Source of the DNA: KBS50 sp042434095 | GTDB taxonomy: Bacteria; Actinomycetota; Actinomycetes; Mycobacteriales; Micromonosporaceae | Direction: 5' to 3' | NCBI RefSeq assembly: GCF_042434095.1 | Contig: NZ_JBHLUE010000007.1 | Span: 1-64,000 of the forward strand | Length of the DNA: 64,000 nucleotides | In this document: in pieces, positions 41,005-51,331 of the stretch | Layout of the letters: each line of letters starts with the position of its first letter | Position numbering within the stretch: position 1 is the first letter of the stretch | The notes under the pieces: generated by a model | Told to the model about the DNA's origin: nothing | The model's database searches: none | What the model saw: only the letters and a program-made list of their open reading frames with translations | Made by a program: the position numbers and the translations under genes

Positions 41005-41589
41005 GTGAGCGACGCCCCGCCGGAGCCGGGCAGCGCGGCCGAGGCCGCTGCGGCACATCCGGCCGTCGTCGTGCGGCGGGCCATCGGCACCGATCTCGGC
41101 GACGTGCTCGCGCTCTATGACGAGGCCGTCGCCTGGCTGGCCGCCCTGGGCCGGGCCGACCAGTGGGGCACCGCCCCGTTCACGAGCCGACCAGAGGTTG
41201 TGGCGATGATCCGCGGGCGCGTGCGGACCGACCGGATGTGGTTGGCTCGGGCCGGCTCGCGGACGGTTGGCGCGATCGTCCTGGGTGGACCGGCCCCCAG
41301 CTACATTCCCGTGCCGGCCGGCGAGCCGGAGATCTATCTCAGCGGCTTCGTCACCACGCGCGCTCCGGAGGGACGCGAGGCCGGTCGGGCCCTGCTGGCG
41401 TACGCCCGGGACACCGCCCGGCGCGCCGGCATCGGCGTGCTGCGTCTGGACTGCTACGCCGGCGGCGACGGCGCCCTGGTGAGGTACTACGAATCCGCCG
41501 GCTTCCGGCGGGTGGCCCGGTTCACGGTAGAACTGCTGGGCTCGCCGTACCGTGGTTGCCTGCTGGAACAGCGGCTGCCGCCGGGCTGA
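41005..41589 (+). CDS. GNAT-family N-acetyltransferase
   Basis: 194 residues from GTG at 41005; no clear ribosome site is visible and the message may be leaderless. GNAT fold: VRRAIGTDLGDVLALYDEAV at the N-terminus, acetyl-CoA-binding region about EGREAGRALLAYARDTARRA, and FRRVARFTVELLG near the end. The loop is less glycine-rich than the usual Q/RxxGxG. The acceptor is unknown. A stand-alone gene between the LacI and TetR genes. Confidence 0.75.
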   Translation: MSDAPPEPGSAAEAAAAHPAVVVRRAIGTDLGDVLALYDEAVAWLAALGRADQWGTAPFTSRPEVVAMIRGRVRTDRMWLARAGSRTVGAIVLGGPAPSYIPVPAGEPEIYLSGFVTTRAPEGREAGRALLAYARDTARRAGIGVLRLDCYAGGDGALVRYYESAGFRRVARFTVELLGSPYRGCLLEQRLPPG

Positions 41590-41608
41590 CGGGACCGGCG
41601 TCGAGGGT

Positions 41609-42211
41609 TCAGGCCGGCCCGGGGGTGCGGATGCCGGCCAGGGCGACCTCGAGATGGCGCCGCCAGTCCGGCGCGCTGCCCGGCTTGAAGTACATGGTGG
41701 AGATGATGCCGCTGGCCACCATCGTGAAGTCGGCGACGGTGAGGTCGGCACGCACCCGACCGGCGGCCACGGCGCGCTCGATGACCCGGCCGACGACGGC
41801 CACGAACTCGGCCTTCTCCCCGTGGACCTGCTCCCACCGGAGGTCCTCGGTGCCCATCAGGGCAAGCTGGAAGGTGGCGTCGTCCTCGGCCGCCTCCAGG
41901 TAGCCGCGCAGCACCGCCTCGAACGCCTCGCCGGGGTCGGCCAGTTCGGCGCCGGCGCGGGCCACGTCGGCCATGCCGCGGAACCGCTCCCCCACCATGG
42001 CGGTGAGCAGCGCCTGCTTGTTGGGGAAGTGCCGGTACAGCGTGCCCATGCCCAGCCCGGCGTGCGCCGCGATGTCCTCCATCTGCGCCGCCCGGCCGTG
42101 CCGGGCGAACAGCTCACCGGCGGCCGCCATGATGCGCTCGCGGTTGCGGCGCGCGTCCGCGCGCAGCGGCCGCTCGGCGCCGGCCCGCTGGCCGGCCGTG
42201 CTGTCGGTCAT
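41609..42211 (-). CDS. TetR-family repressor
   Basis: 200 residues from ATG at 42211. The DNA-binding domain has RERIMAAAGELFARHGRAAQ followed by LGMGTLYRHFPNKQALL; the C-terminal ligand domain is helical. It is divergent from an NAD(P)-binding reductase, and two copies of an inverted repeat GGAASCGTAGTTCC lie between them. The likely role is control of the reductase and itself in response to a small toxic compound. Confidence 0.88.
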   Translation of the reverse strand: MTDSTAGQRAGAERPLRADARRNRERIMAAAGELFARHGRAAQMEDIAAHAGLGMGTLYRHFPNKQALLTAMVGERFRGMADVARAGAELADPGEAFEAVLRGYLEAAEDDATFQLALMGTEDLRWEQVHGEKAEFVAVVGRVIERAVAAGRVRADLTVADFTMVASGIISTMYFKPGSAPDWRRHLEVALAGIRTPGPA

Positions 42212-42235
42212 CGCTGGGCCGGCCCTCCGGGATCG

Positions 42236-42293
42236 TTGACAACCGGAAGCGTAGTTCCGTACCGTTGGCCGAGCCAATCGGAACCGTAGTTCC
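42236..42293. promoter_or_regulatory. Reductase promoter with two TetR operators
   Basis: TTGACA (42236-42241), 18 nt, TACCGT (42260-42265) forms a plus-strand promoter. Operator 1 GGAAGCGTAGTTCC (42245-42258) fills the spacer; operator 2 GGAACCGTAGTTCC (42280-42293) is a GGAAC-N4-GTTCC inverted repeat just downstream. Both lie between divergent TetR and reductase genes. Confidence 0.72.
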
Positions 42294-42323
42294 GCTTCCG
42301 AACGACCCAAGAGCCGAGGAACC

Positions 42324-43199
42324 ATGATCGTCATCACCACCCCCACCGGGCAGATCGGTCGGCAGGTGCTGGACCGCCTGGTGGATGGCCCCGAACCGCT
42401 CCGGGTGATCGCTCGGGAGCCGGCCCGGCTGCCGCCCCGAGTTCGCGAGCGGGCCGAGGTCGTACCCAGCTCGCACGAGGACGCCGAGGTCGTCACGGCG
42501 GCGCTCGCCGGGGCCGACTCGTTGTTCTGGGTCGTCCCGCCGGACCCCGGCGCCACGAGCATCCCGGGACACGTGCTGCGGTACGCCCGCTCGCTGTGCG
42601 CGGCGCTCGACGTCCACTCGCCACGGATCGTCGGCGTCTCCAGCCTGGGCCGCGGGGTCGCCCGGAACGCCGGCCAGATCTCGGCGATCTTCGCCATGGA
42701 CGCCCTCATCGAGAGCGCCGGGGTGGACTACCGCGCCCTGTGCATGCCGGGCTTCATGGACAACATGCTCCGGCAGGTGGCGTCGATCCGGGATCGGGGC
42801 GTGTTCTTCCAGCCGGGCTCGGCCGACCGCCCCACCCCGACGGTCGCCACCCGGGACATCGCGGCCACCGCCGCGGAGCTGCTCCGGGACGACTCCTGGA
42901 CCGGCCAGCAGAGCGTTCCGCTGCTCGGTCCGGAGGATCTGACCTGGGACGACACGGCCCGGATCATGTCCGAGGCGCTGGACCGGCCGATCCGCGTCCA
43001 GCGGGTTCCCGCGGAGGCCTACCGGGCCAGCCTGGTCGAGCACGGGATGACGGCGGCGTGGGCCGAGGGAATCGTGCGCATGACGGCCGCGGTCGACGGG
43101 GGCGGCTACGCCGCCGAGACCCGCGATCCGCATTACCCCACCCCCACCACCTTCCGGCAGTGGTGCGCCGAGGTGCTCCGGCCGGCCGTACGGGCCTGA
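42324..43199 (+). CDS. NmrA-like NAD(P)-binding reductase
   Basis: 291 residues of the atypical SDR/NmrA type: cofactor motif TTPTGQIGRQV at the N-terminus, SSLGRGVARNAGQI in the middle and MDALIESAGVDYRALCMPGF. Relatives reduce quinones or azo compounds or act as redox sensors. It is controlled by the divergent TetR through two operators. The substrate is not deducible. Confidence 0.83.
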   Translation: MIVITTPTGQIGRQVLDRLVDGPEPLRVIAREPARLPPRVRERAEVVPSSHEDAEVVTAALAGADSLFWVVPPDPGATSIPGHVLRYARSLCAALDVHSPRIVGVSSLGRGVARNAGQISAIFAMDALIESAGVDYRALCMPGFMDNMLRQVASIRDRGVFFQPGSADRPTPTVATRDIAATAAELLRDDSWTGQQSVPLLGPEDLTWDDTARIMSEALDRPIRVQRVPAEAYRASLVEHGMTAAWAEGIVRMTAAVDGGGYAAETRDPHYPTPTTFRQWCAEVLRPAVRA

Positions 43200-43304
43200 T
43201 CCCCGCCCGGCGCCGGCGCCCGGGCCGGCCCGCGCCCCGCCCGCGCCCGGGCCCGGACGCCGGTAGGCTACGAGCTTCGATGCCGATCCCGTACGGAGGC
43301 GCGC

Positions 43305-44132
43305 GTGTCCACCAGTAGCACCGAGGATCCACAGCTGGAGCAGACGCCGTCCGGGGTGGACACCACCATCCCGCACTCGGCCCGGGTCTACGACTGGTGG
43401 CTGGGCGGCAAGGACAACTTCGCGGTCGACCGCCAGGTCGGTGCGGCCATGATCGACGCCATTCCCACCCTGCGCACGATGGCCGCGGAAAACCGCCGCT
43501 TCGTCCACCGGGTGGCGCGGCACCTGGTGACCGACGCCGGCATCCGGCAGTTCCTGGACATCGGCACCGGCATACCGACCCGGCCCAACCTGCACGACAT
43601 CGCGCAGTCCCTGGCCCCGGAGACCCGGGTCGTGTACGTCGACAACGACCCGATCGTGCTCGCACACGCCCGGGCCCTGATGGACAGCACGCCGGCGGGG
43701 CGCAGCGAGTACATCCACGCCGACCTGCGGGAGCCGGCCCGGATCCTGGCCGATCCCACGCTCACCGGGACGCTCGACCTGACCCGACCGGTGGCGCTCA
43801 CCCTGATCGCCATCCTGATGCTGCTGCCCGACGCCGACGATCCGGCCGGGCTGATCCGCGAGCTGGCGGACGCGCTGCCCGCCGGCAGCTATCTCGCCAT
43901 CACCCACCCCACCGCGGACTTCAACCCGACCGAGATGGCCGCCGCGGTGGGGGCGGCCACGGGGAGCGGGATGACCCTGGTGCCCCGCAGCAAGGACGAG
44001 GTGGCGCGGCTGTTCGACGGCTGGGAGCTGGTGGAGCCGGGCATCGTGCCGGTGAGGGCCTGGCGCCCGGAGGAGCCGCCGACCGACCCGGAGTCGGCGT
44101 ACTACTGGGCCGGGCTCGCCCGAAAGCCGTGA
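43305..44132 (+). CDS. DUF574-type SAM-dependent methyltransferase
   Basis: 275 residues from GTG at 43305 (GGAGG 6 nt upstream). Actinobacterial Methyltransf_19 family: IPHSARVYDWWLGGKDNF at the N-terminus, RFVHRVARHL, SAM-binding FLDIGTGIPT, and an Asp after the second strand in VVYVDNDPIVL. These proteins are abundant in actinomycetes, and their substrates are mostly unknown. It overlaps the next gene by GTGA. Confidence 0.88.
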   Translation: MSTSSTEDPQLEQTPSGVDTTIPHSARVYDWWLGGKDNFAVDRQVGAAMIDAIPTLRTMAAENRRFVHRVARHLVTDAGIRQFLDIGTGIPTRPNLHDIAQSLAPETRVVYVDNDPIVLAHARALMDSTPAGRSEYIHADLREPARILADPTLTGTLDLTRPVALTLIAILMLLPDADDPAGLIRELADALPAGSYLAITHPTADFNPTEMAAAVGAATGSGMTLVPRSKDEVARLFDGWELVEPGIVPVRAWRPEEPPTDPESAYYWAGLARKP

Positions 44133-45067
44133 CCGGGGCCCGGCGCCGGGCCGCGGCCGGCGCGCTGCTGGGGCTGCTGCTCGCCGCGGCCGGCTGCCAG
44201 GCCGGCGGCTCGACGGGCCCGACCGGTCCGGCCACGCCGGCGGCCTCCGCCACCGAAACCGGCGGCGCGCCCGGCGGCGGCACCGGTGCGCCGGCGCCGA
44301 GCCGGCCGCCGGGGTCGGCGCCGCCCCGGCACGTGGTCGTGGTGTTCTTCGAGAACAAGCCCGCGGCCCGGGTGGTCGGCAATCCGGACGCGCCGTATCT
44401 GACCGCGCTCGCCGGCCGGTCCGCCGCGTACACCAACGCGCACGGGGTGACCCACCCGAGCCAGCCGAACTACCTCGCCCTGTTCTCCGGCTCCACCCAG
44501 GGGGTGCGCAGCGACCGCTGCCCACTCCGGCTCGGCGACCGGCCCAACCTGGCACGCCAGCTGCTGGACGCGGGCCACACGTTCACCGGGTACGCCGAGG
44601 GCCTGCCGGCGCCCGGCTTCACCGGCTGTGTCAGCGGCCGATACGCGGCCAAGCACGCGCCCTGGGTCGACTTCGCCAACCTGCCGCCGGAGCTGGGCCA
44701 GCCGTACACCGCATGGCCGGCGGACCTCGACCGGCTGCCGACCGTGGCGTTCCTGTCGCCGGGCCTGTGCAACGACATGCACGACTGCTCGGTGGCCACC
44801 GGCGATCGGTGGGCGCGCGAGCGGCTGGCGCCGTACGTCGAATGGGCGCAGATCCACGACAGTCTGCTGGTGGTCACCTTCGACGAGGACGACGGCCACG
44901 CCGGCAACCAGATCCTCACCCTGGTGGCCGGGGCCGGGGTACGGCCCGGCCGGTACGCCGAGCGGGTGGACCACTATTCGGTGCTGCGCACCATCGAGGA
45001 CCTGTACGGGCTGCCCCGGCTCGGCGCCGCGGCCACCGCGCCCGCGCTGCCCGGCGTGCGCGGCTGA
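44129..45067 (+). CDS. Secreted acid-phosphatase/phosphoesterase-like lipoprotein
   Basis: 312 residues from GTG at 44129, overlapping the methyltransferase stop. Lipobox AAGC (about residue 23), a Thr/Pro/Gly-rich spacer, then a PF04185-type phosphoesterase: VVVVFFENKPAARVVGN, THPSQPNYLALFSGST, LLVVTFDEDDGHAGNQIL. It belongs to the same superfamily as the phospholipase C at 7772 but is much shorter and lacks the C-terminal beta repeats. It probably cleaves phosphate esters at the cell surface. The stop codon touches a 67-nt hairpin. Confidence 0.83.
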   Translation: MTGARRRAAAGALLGLLLAAAGCQAGGSTGPTGPATPAASATETGGAPGGGTGAPAPSRPPGSAPPRHVVVVFFENKPAARVVGNPDAPYLTALAGRSAAYTNAHGVTHPSQPNYLALFSGSTQGVRSDRCPLRLGDRPNLARQLLDAGHTFTGYAEGLPAPGFTGCVSGRYAAKHAPWVDFANLPPELGQPYTAWPADLDRLPTVAFLSPGLCNDMHDCSVATGDRWARERLAPYVEWAQIHDSLLVVTFDEDDGHAGNQILTLVAGAGVRPGRYAERVDHYSVLRTIEDLYGLPRLGAAATAPALPGVRG

Positions 45068-45133
45068 ACCCACGCAGACGTACGGCGCGACCCGGGTGGT
45101 GCGGACCCGGATCGCGCCGTACGGGCGTGGGTT
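45067..45133. terminator. Strong 67-nt hairpin between convergent genes
   Basis: Outer stem AACCCACGC/GCGTGGGTT (9 bp), a 3:1 bulge, then CGTACGGCGCGA/TCGCGCCGTACG (12 bp) and CCCGGGT/ACCCGGA around a 7-nt loop. It lies exactly between the phosphoesterase stop and the oligopeptide ATPase gene end, so it should terminate both strands. Confidence 0.82.
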
Positions 45134-45139
45134 GTCCGA

Positions 45140-46213
<1,074 letters not shown>

Positions 46214-46226
46214 GGTTGCGGGTCCT

Positions 46227-47348
46227 TTACGGCAGCCGGGGCAGGATTTCGGTCTGGAAGATCCGGTCGGGATCATCCAGGTGGCACCGGGACGCCCGGG
46301 TGGAGTCCGCGGTCCGCGGGATCAGCTCGGGCACCTCGGTCTTGCACCGCCCGCCCGGCACTCGGCTGCGGAACTCGCACCGGGGGTGGAACGGGCAGCC
46401 GTCCGGCACGTTGAGCAGGCTGGGCGGAGCGCCGGGGATCGGGTGCAGCGGCTGCGGCTCGCCGGTGAGCGCGGGGATACTCTCCAGCAGGCCCCACGCG
46501 TACGGGTGCAGCGGCGTCCCGAGGATCTTGTGCGCGGAGCCGTACTCGACGGCCCGCCCGGCGTACATCACCAGCACGTCGTCGGCGATCTCCGCGACCA
46601 CCCCGAGGTCGTGCGTGACGAAGATGACCGCGGAGCCGAAGTCCCGCTGCAGGTCGGCGATGAGGTCGAGGATCTGTGCCTGGACGGTGACGTCGAGCGC
46701 GGTGGTGGGCTCGTCGGCGATCAGCAGCTTCGGGTCGTTCACCAGCGCCATGGCGATCATGGCGCGCTGGCGCATGCCGCCGGAGAACTGGTGCGGGAAG
46801 TCGTTGAGCCGCCGGCGCGGGTTGGGGATGCCGACGCGGCCGAGCAGGTCGACGGCGCGTTCCCGGGCCACCCGCTTCGACACGTCGTGGTGTGCCCGGT
46901 ACGCCTCGACGATCTGATTGCCGATCGTGAAGAACGGGTGCAGCGAGGACTGCGGGTCCTGGAAGATCATCGAGGCGACCGAGCCGCGGACCTTGCGCAT
47001 CTGGTCCTGCCGCAGGCCCACGATCTCGGTGCCGCCGAGCCGGATGGACCCGCTGATCCGGGTGCTCTTCGGGTCGTGCAGGCCCATGATTGCCATGCTG
47101 GAGACGCTCTTGCCGGATCCGGACTCACCGACGATCGCCAACGTGCGGCCCAGTTGCACCGAGTACGTCAGCCCCTGCACCGCCTGCACGAGGCCGTCTG
47201 CCGTGGGAAAGGTGACCCGCAGGTCGGACACCTGGAGGAACGCCTCTTCGGTGCCCGTCCCGGTCGCCTGCTCCCGCCGGGAGCGGGCAACGGTCTGCGG
47301 ACCGCGGGCCACCTGGGCGGGGATCTGGGGCGCCGTCTCGTCGCTCAT
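46227..47348 (-). CDS. Oligopeptide ABC transporter ATPase, DppD/OppD type
   Basis: 373 residues from ATG at 47348. Walker A GESGSGKSV, signature FSGGMRQRAMIAMAL, Walker B LLIADEPTTALD, and the Cys-rich end CPFHPRCEFRSRVPGGRC. It pairs with the following DppF-type ATPase to drive peptide import. Confidence 0.92.
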   Translation of the reverse strand: MSDETAPQIPAQVARGPQTVARSRREQATGTGTEEAFLQVSDLRVTFPTADGLVQAVQGLTYSVQLGRTLAIVGESGSGKSVSSMAIMGLHDPKSTRISGSIRLGGTEIVGLRQDQMRKVRGSVASMIFQDPQSSLHPFFTIGNQIVEAYRAHHDVSKRVARERAVDLLGRVGIPNPRRRLNDFPHQFSGGMRQRAMIAMALVNDPKLLIADEPTTALDVTVQAQILDLIADLQRDFGSAVIFVTHDLGVVAEIADDVLVMYAGRAVEYGSAHKILGTPLHPYAWGLLESIPALTGEPQPLHPIPGAPPSLLNVPDGCPFHPRCEFRSRVPGGRCKTEVPELIPRTADSTRASRCHLDDPDRIFQTEILPRLP

Positions 47349-47424
47349 GCTGCTGCCGCCTTACGCTCTGGCCGCCGGTCGGTGCCGGCTCCTGCTCCGG
47401 GTACGTCGGTGCGTGCTGGCCGGG

Positions 47425-48402
47425 TCATCCGAGCCGCACCCGGGGGTCAAGGAAGGTGTAGAGGATGTCGACCACCAGGTTCATCAGCACCAGCACGGTG
47501 GCGCCGACCAGCACGCCGCCCATCATCACCGGCAGGTCGTACTGGTTGAAGGCGCGCAGGGTGAGCACACCGATCCCGGGCAACTGGAAGATGGTCTCCG
47601 TGAAGATGGCGCCGCTCATCTGGAAGGCGAGGTCGATACCGAAGATCGTGGCCACCGGGGTGAGCGCCGCGCGCAGACCGTGCCGGTAGACCACCCGCCG
47701 CTCGGCAATGCCCTTGGACCGGGCCGTGCGGACATAGTCCTCACCCAGGGATTCGATCATGGAGGCCCGCGAGTATCGCGTGTACTGGGCGGCGTTGGCC
47801 AGGCCCAGGGTCAGCCAGGCCGCGAGCAGACCCGACGCCCAGGCGAGCGGGTTCTTGAGCAGCGAGATGTACTGCGAGGTCGGCAGGAACGTGGCGTACA
47901 GCGAGATGATCAGGGCGACCACAAAGTACGGGATGGAGCTGACGATCAGGGTGCCGCCTACGACGGCGCGGTCGGCGGGCGTGCCGCGCCTGCGGGCCGC
48001 GATCGTACCGGTCAGCACGCCGACCACCAGGAAAATCACCGCGCCGCCGACGACGATGGAGACGGTGACCGGGACCGCCTGCGCCAGCAGCTTGGTGACC
48101 GGCTGGCCGAGCGTGTACGAGTAACCCAGGCACGGGGCGTCGCAGTGGATTATCGCGCCCCCGTTGCCGAAGTCACGGCCCACGGCGATGCCCTTGAGGT
48201 ACATGCCGACCTGCTCATAGGCCGGCTTGTCGAGCCCGAGGCCGGCGCTGATGTCGGCCGCCCGGTCGGGAGTGCAGCGGTTGCCGCAGATGATGCCGAC
48301 CGGGTCGGTGGGAGCCAGGAAGAACAGCGCAAAGCTGGCGACCAGCGTCACGAGGATGACGGAGATGGCACTCACGCATCGCCGCAGGATGTACAGGAGC
48401 AC
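47425..48402 (-). CDS. Oligopeptide ABC permease, DppB/OppB type
   Basis: 325 residues from GTG at 48402 (GAGGAG 6 nt upstream). The N-terminus MLLYILRRCVSAISVILVTL and six membrane segments match DppB; the cytoplasmic loop includes YVRTARSKGIAERRVVYRHGLR. A long extracellular loop after the first helix has Cys pairs (IICGNRC, HCDAPCLGYS). Translation uses its own start 113 bp after the binding-protein gene. Confidence 0.91.
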   Translation of the reverse strand: MLLYILRRCVSAISVILVTLVASFALFFLAPTDPVGIICGNRCTPDRAADISAGLGLDKPAYEQVGMYLKGIAVGRDFGNGGAIIHCDAPCLGYSYTLGQPVTKLLAQAVPVTVSIVVGGAVIFLVVGVLTGTIAARRRGTPADRAVVGGTLIVSSIPYFVVALIISLYATFLPTSQYISLLKNPLAWASGLLAAWLTLGLANAAQYTRYSRASMIESLGEDYVRTARSKGIAERRVVYRHGLRAALTPVATIFGIDLAFQMSGAIFTETIFQLPGIGVLTLRAFNQYDLPVMMGGVLVGATVLVLMNLVVDILYTFLDPRVRLG

Positions 48403-48515
48403 CGCCGACTCCTCGCTTTCGTTGGTGCGGTCCGGAACGGACCGGGGTGTGCCGTAGGGGTGGGTCGGTGATCCCGACCGGCGCCGGGGCGCCGGCCGGG
48501 ACCACCGTTGGTGCG

Positions 48516-50264
48516 TCAGCTGCCGTTCGTGAGGAACATGTAGGGGAAGTACGGGAGACCCATGGTCGAGTCACCCACGGCGCCGCCGATGTTGGTGCCG
48601 GCCACGACCGCCATCTTGTCGTAGTAGCGGGGCAGGATCAGGTACTTCTCCATCATGGCCTGGTCCAGCTCCGACCACTTCGCGGTGGCCTGGTCGGCGG
48701 GCAGGTTGGCGACGGCGTCGATCTGCGCGTCCACCGACTTGTCGCTCAGGAAGCCCCAGGTCTGACCGTCCGGGATGCTGTGCGACTGGAACAGCACCGG
48801 CAGCCAGCTACCACCCGAGGGCCAGTCCGAGCACCAACCACGCGGGCCCTGGTCCATGTTCACCGGAGCGTCGTAGTCACGGGTCTTGGTCCGCAGCTCG
48901 GCGGTGGAGACACCGATGGCCTTGACCTTGAAACCGGCCGCGGTCAGCGCGTCAGAGCGGATCTGGTTGGTCTGCTGCACGACCGGCTTGGAACTGTCGT
49001 AGAACCACGAAACCTCGAAGCCCAGCTTGCCGGCGTCCTGCAGCATCTTCTTGGCCGCGGCCGGGTCACCGGTGCCGGCACCGGACAGGCCGGGCGGGGA
49101 GTCGTACTTCTTGTAACCCGGAACGCTCGGCGGCAGAACCGTGCTGGACTTCTCCGCGATGAAATCGTTCAGGCCAGCGGCCTTGTAGATCTGGTCGTAC
49201 GGGTAGGCCGTGGCGATCGCCTTACGGACCTCCAGCGGGATCTTGCGGCTGTCCATCTGCACCACGATGTTGCAGGGGCTCTCACCCTGGATCAGCTGCT
49301 TCTTCTTGTCACCCTGCAACTGCGGGATCAGCGAAGCGTCGACGTTGCCGTAGTTCAACGCGTTCGCGTCCGGCCCGTTGCTGTTCAACACCTGCTGCTG
49401 GTTCTTGACGTCATCGACGCCCCACTTGAAGTCCCAGGCATCGGCGTACTGGTGCCGCCCAGGGTCGGTGTTCGGGTCCCAGTTCGGGTTCTTCTTCAGC
49501 TTGAGCTCACTGCCCGGCGTGAAGGTGTCGAACATGTAGGGACCGGTGGCGATCGGCTTGTTCTTGTAGTTCTGCTTGTTGTCCTTCGCCTGCGGGATCG
49601 GCGTGAACATCGGGAAACTCATGTAGAACGGCAGGTCGTTGAACGGCTTGGCAAGGTGGATCACCAGCGTGTTCGCGTCCGGCGTCTCCACACCCGAGTA
49701 GTTCAGACCACTCTTGTACGGACCCTTGTACTTGTCGCCGTCCTTGAAGAACTGCTGCTGGTAGGTCGGACCGTTGATGAACACGTCGTGCGCGAACGAC
49801 CGCTTGATCGCGTACGCCATGTCCTCGATCTTGATCTCGCTGCCGTCCTCGTACTTGATCCCCGGCTGCAGCTTGAACGTCCAGGTCAGCTTGTCCGCCG
49901 ACGGCGTCCCCAGGTCGGTCAGGTCCGGCACCAGGACCGGCTTGCCGTTCCGCGGCACGAACTGGGTCGGCGTGCGGAACAGCAGCTTGCCGATCTCGTT
50001 CGAGTCGACGTAGTAGATGTCGGTCGGGTCGAACGTGTTGGGCGTCGACTGCGAGTAGATCGTGATGGTGCCGCCCTTCTTGGCACCATCGACGTCCGGA
50101 GCCGGGCCCTTCGCCGTCGGGTCCAGGGCGCTCTGCTGTTGGTTGATCTTCCCAGCGTTGTTGTCGCCACCGGAACCGTTGTTGTTGGAGGACGGGCTAC
50201 CACAGCCCGCCACTCCGAGGGCTATGGCGGCACAGGCCGCCACGGCCACATTGAGTCGCCTCAC
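48516..50264 (-). CDS. Oligopeptide-binding lipoprotein, DppA/OppA type
   Basis: 582 residues from GTG at 50264 with AGGGAG upstream. Lipobox VAGC (about residue 21), an Asn/Gly-rich spacer, then a family 5 solute-binding protein: FDPTDIYYVDSNEIGKLLF, LTWTFKLQPGIKYEDGSEI and a long C-terminal lobe. It captures peptides, or possibly other solutes such as nickel or oligosaccharides, outside the cell. It lies second in the operon, between the two permease genes, which is an unusual order. Confidence 0.91.
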   Translation of the reverse strand: MRRLNVAVAACAAIALGVAGCGSPSSNNNGSGGDNNAGKINQQQSALDPTAKGPAPDVDGAKKGGTITIYSQSTPNTFDPTDIYYVDSNEIGKLLFRTPTQFVPRNGKPVLVPDLTDLGTPSADKLTWTFKLQPGIKYEDGSEIKIEDMAYAIKRSFAHDVFINGPTYQQQFFKDGDKYKGPYKSGLNYSGVETPDANTLVIHLAKPFNDLPFYMSFPMFTPIPQAKDNKQNYKNKPIATGPYMFDTFTPGSELKLKKNPNWDPNTDPGRHQYADAWDFKWGVDDVKNQQQVLNSNGPDANALNYGNVDASLIPQLQGDKKKQLIQGESPCNIVVQMDSRKIPLEVRKAIATAYPYDQIYKAAGLNDFIAEKSSTVLPPSVPGYKKYDSPPGLSGAGTGDPAAAKKMLQDAGKLGFEVSWFYDSSKPVVQQTNQIRSDALTAAGFKVKAIGVSTAELRTKTRDYDAPVNMDQGPRGWCSDWPSGGSWLPVLFQSHSIPDGQTWGFLSDKSVDAQIDAVANLPADQATAKWSELDQAMMEKYLILPRYYDKMAVVAGTNIGGAVGDSTMGLPYFPYMFLTNGS

Positions 50265-50308
50265 AGTTGCTCCCTTTCTTGGTGGACCGTGGTGAATCGA
50301 GCGTGCCG

Positions 50309-51331
50309 TCACCGTCGGGTACGGGGATCGAAAGCGTCCCGGACGGCGTCCCCGAGCAGGCTGAGCGCGAGCACGAGAATGGTGATGCCGAGGACCGGGA
50401 GCCACAGATAGATCGGGTCAGCGCGGTAGTAGTTGACCGCGGCGAAGATGCTCAGACCCCAGGACGGAGTCGGTTCGCTGAGACCGACACCGAGGTACGT
50501 GAGGCCAGCCTCAGCCACGATGTAGCTGGGCAGCGCCAGCGACACCGAGACCATGATCGGCGCCACCAGGTTGGGCAGCAGCTCCTTGAACAGGACCTTG
50601 CGGGTGGGTACGCCCAGCACCTTGGCGGCGGCGATGAACTCACGCTCGCGAAGCGAGAGCACCTGGCCTCTGATCAGGCGGGCCAGGCCGGCCCAGCCGA
50701 AGAAGGACAACACCGAGATCAGCGAGATGAACCGTACCTTGGCCACCTGTTCGGCCGAGGCGCCCTCGACGCCGCCGAGCATGGCGATAAGCACCCCGGA
50801 GGTGGCGATTGCGAAGAGCAGGTACGGCAGGCTCAGCACGAAATCGATCACCCAGGAGAGGATCCGGTCGGTCCAGCCGCCGACGAATCCGGCGATCAGG
50901 CCGATGAACACGCCGAGGATCGTCGTGACGATCGTGACCGATCCGGCGACGATCAGCGACGGCCGGGCGCCGTAGACCCACCGGGCGAACAGGTCCCGAC
51001 CCAACCGCGGTTCGACGCCGAACCAGTGGTCGGAGGTCACCCCGATGGTCGGGAAGCCGTAGTCGTCGATCAGGTCCTGGTGGTTCAGGGTGGGGCTCTG
51101 CCCCTCCATCTTGGCCAGCAGCGGCGCGAAGATCGCGATCAGCAGGAAAACCATGAAGATGCCCGCGCAGACCATGGCCACGCGGTCCTTGCGCAGCCGC
51201 TGGAAGGCGATCCGCGTCGGCGACTTGCTCACCGTGACGGACCGCTGCTGCGGCACCGGCGCGACCACCTCCACAGCCGCTGGCGGCTCATCGAGCTTGG
51301 TCGACTCGGTACTCGTACGCAACGGTTCCAC
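50309..51331 (-). CDS. Oligopeptide ABC permease, DppC/OppC type
   Basis: 340 residues from GTG at 51331, chosen because a full GGAGGTGA ribosome site lies 5 nt upstream; longer in-frame starts to 51457 have none. DppC family: RIAFQRLRKDRVAMVCAGIF, a loop near HWFGVEPRLGRDLFARWVYGA, and the EAA-like loop FIAAAKVLGVPTRKVLFKELLPN. It is the first gene of the operon. Confidence 0.9.
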   Translation of the reverse strand: MEPLRTSTESTKLDEPPAAVEVVAPVPQQRSVTVSKSPTRIAFQRLRKDRVAMVCAGIFMVFLLIAIFAPLLAKMEGQSPTLNHQDLIDDYGFPTIGVTSDHWFGVEPRLGRDLFARWVYGARPSLIVAGSVTIVTTILGVFIGLIAGFVGGWTDRILSWVIDFVLSLPYLLFAIATSGVLIAMLGGVEGASAEQVAKVRFISLISVLSFFGWAGLARLIRGQVLSLREREFIAAAKVLGVPTRKVLFKELLPNLVAPIMVSVSLALPSYIVAEAGLTYLGVGLSEPTPSWGLSIFAAVNYYRADPIYLWLPVLGITILVLALSLLGDAVRDAFDPRTRR

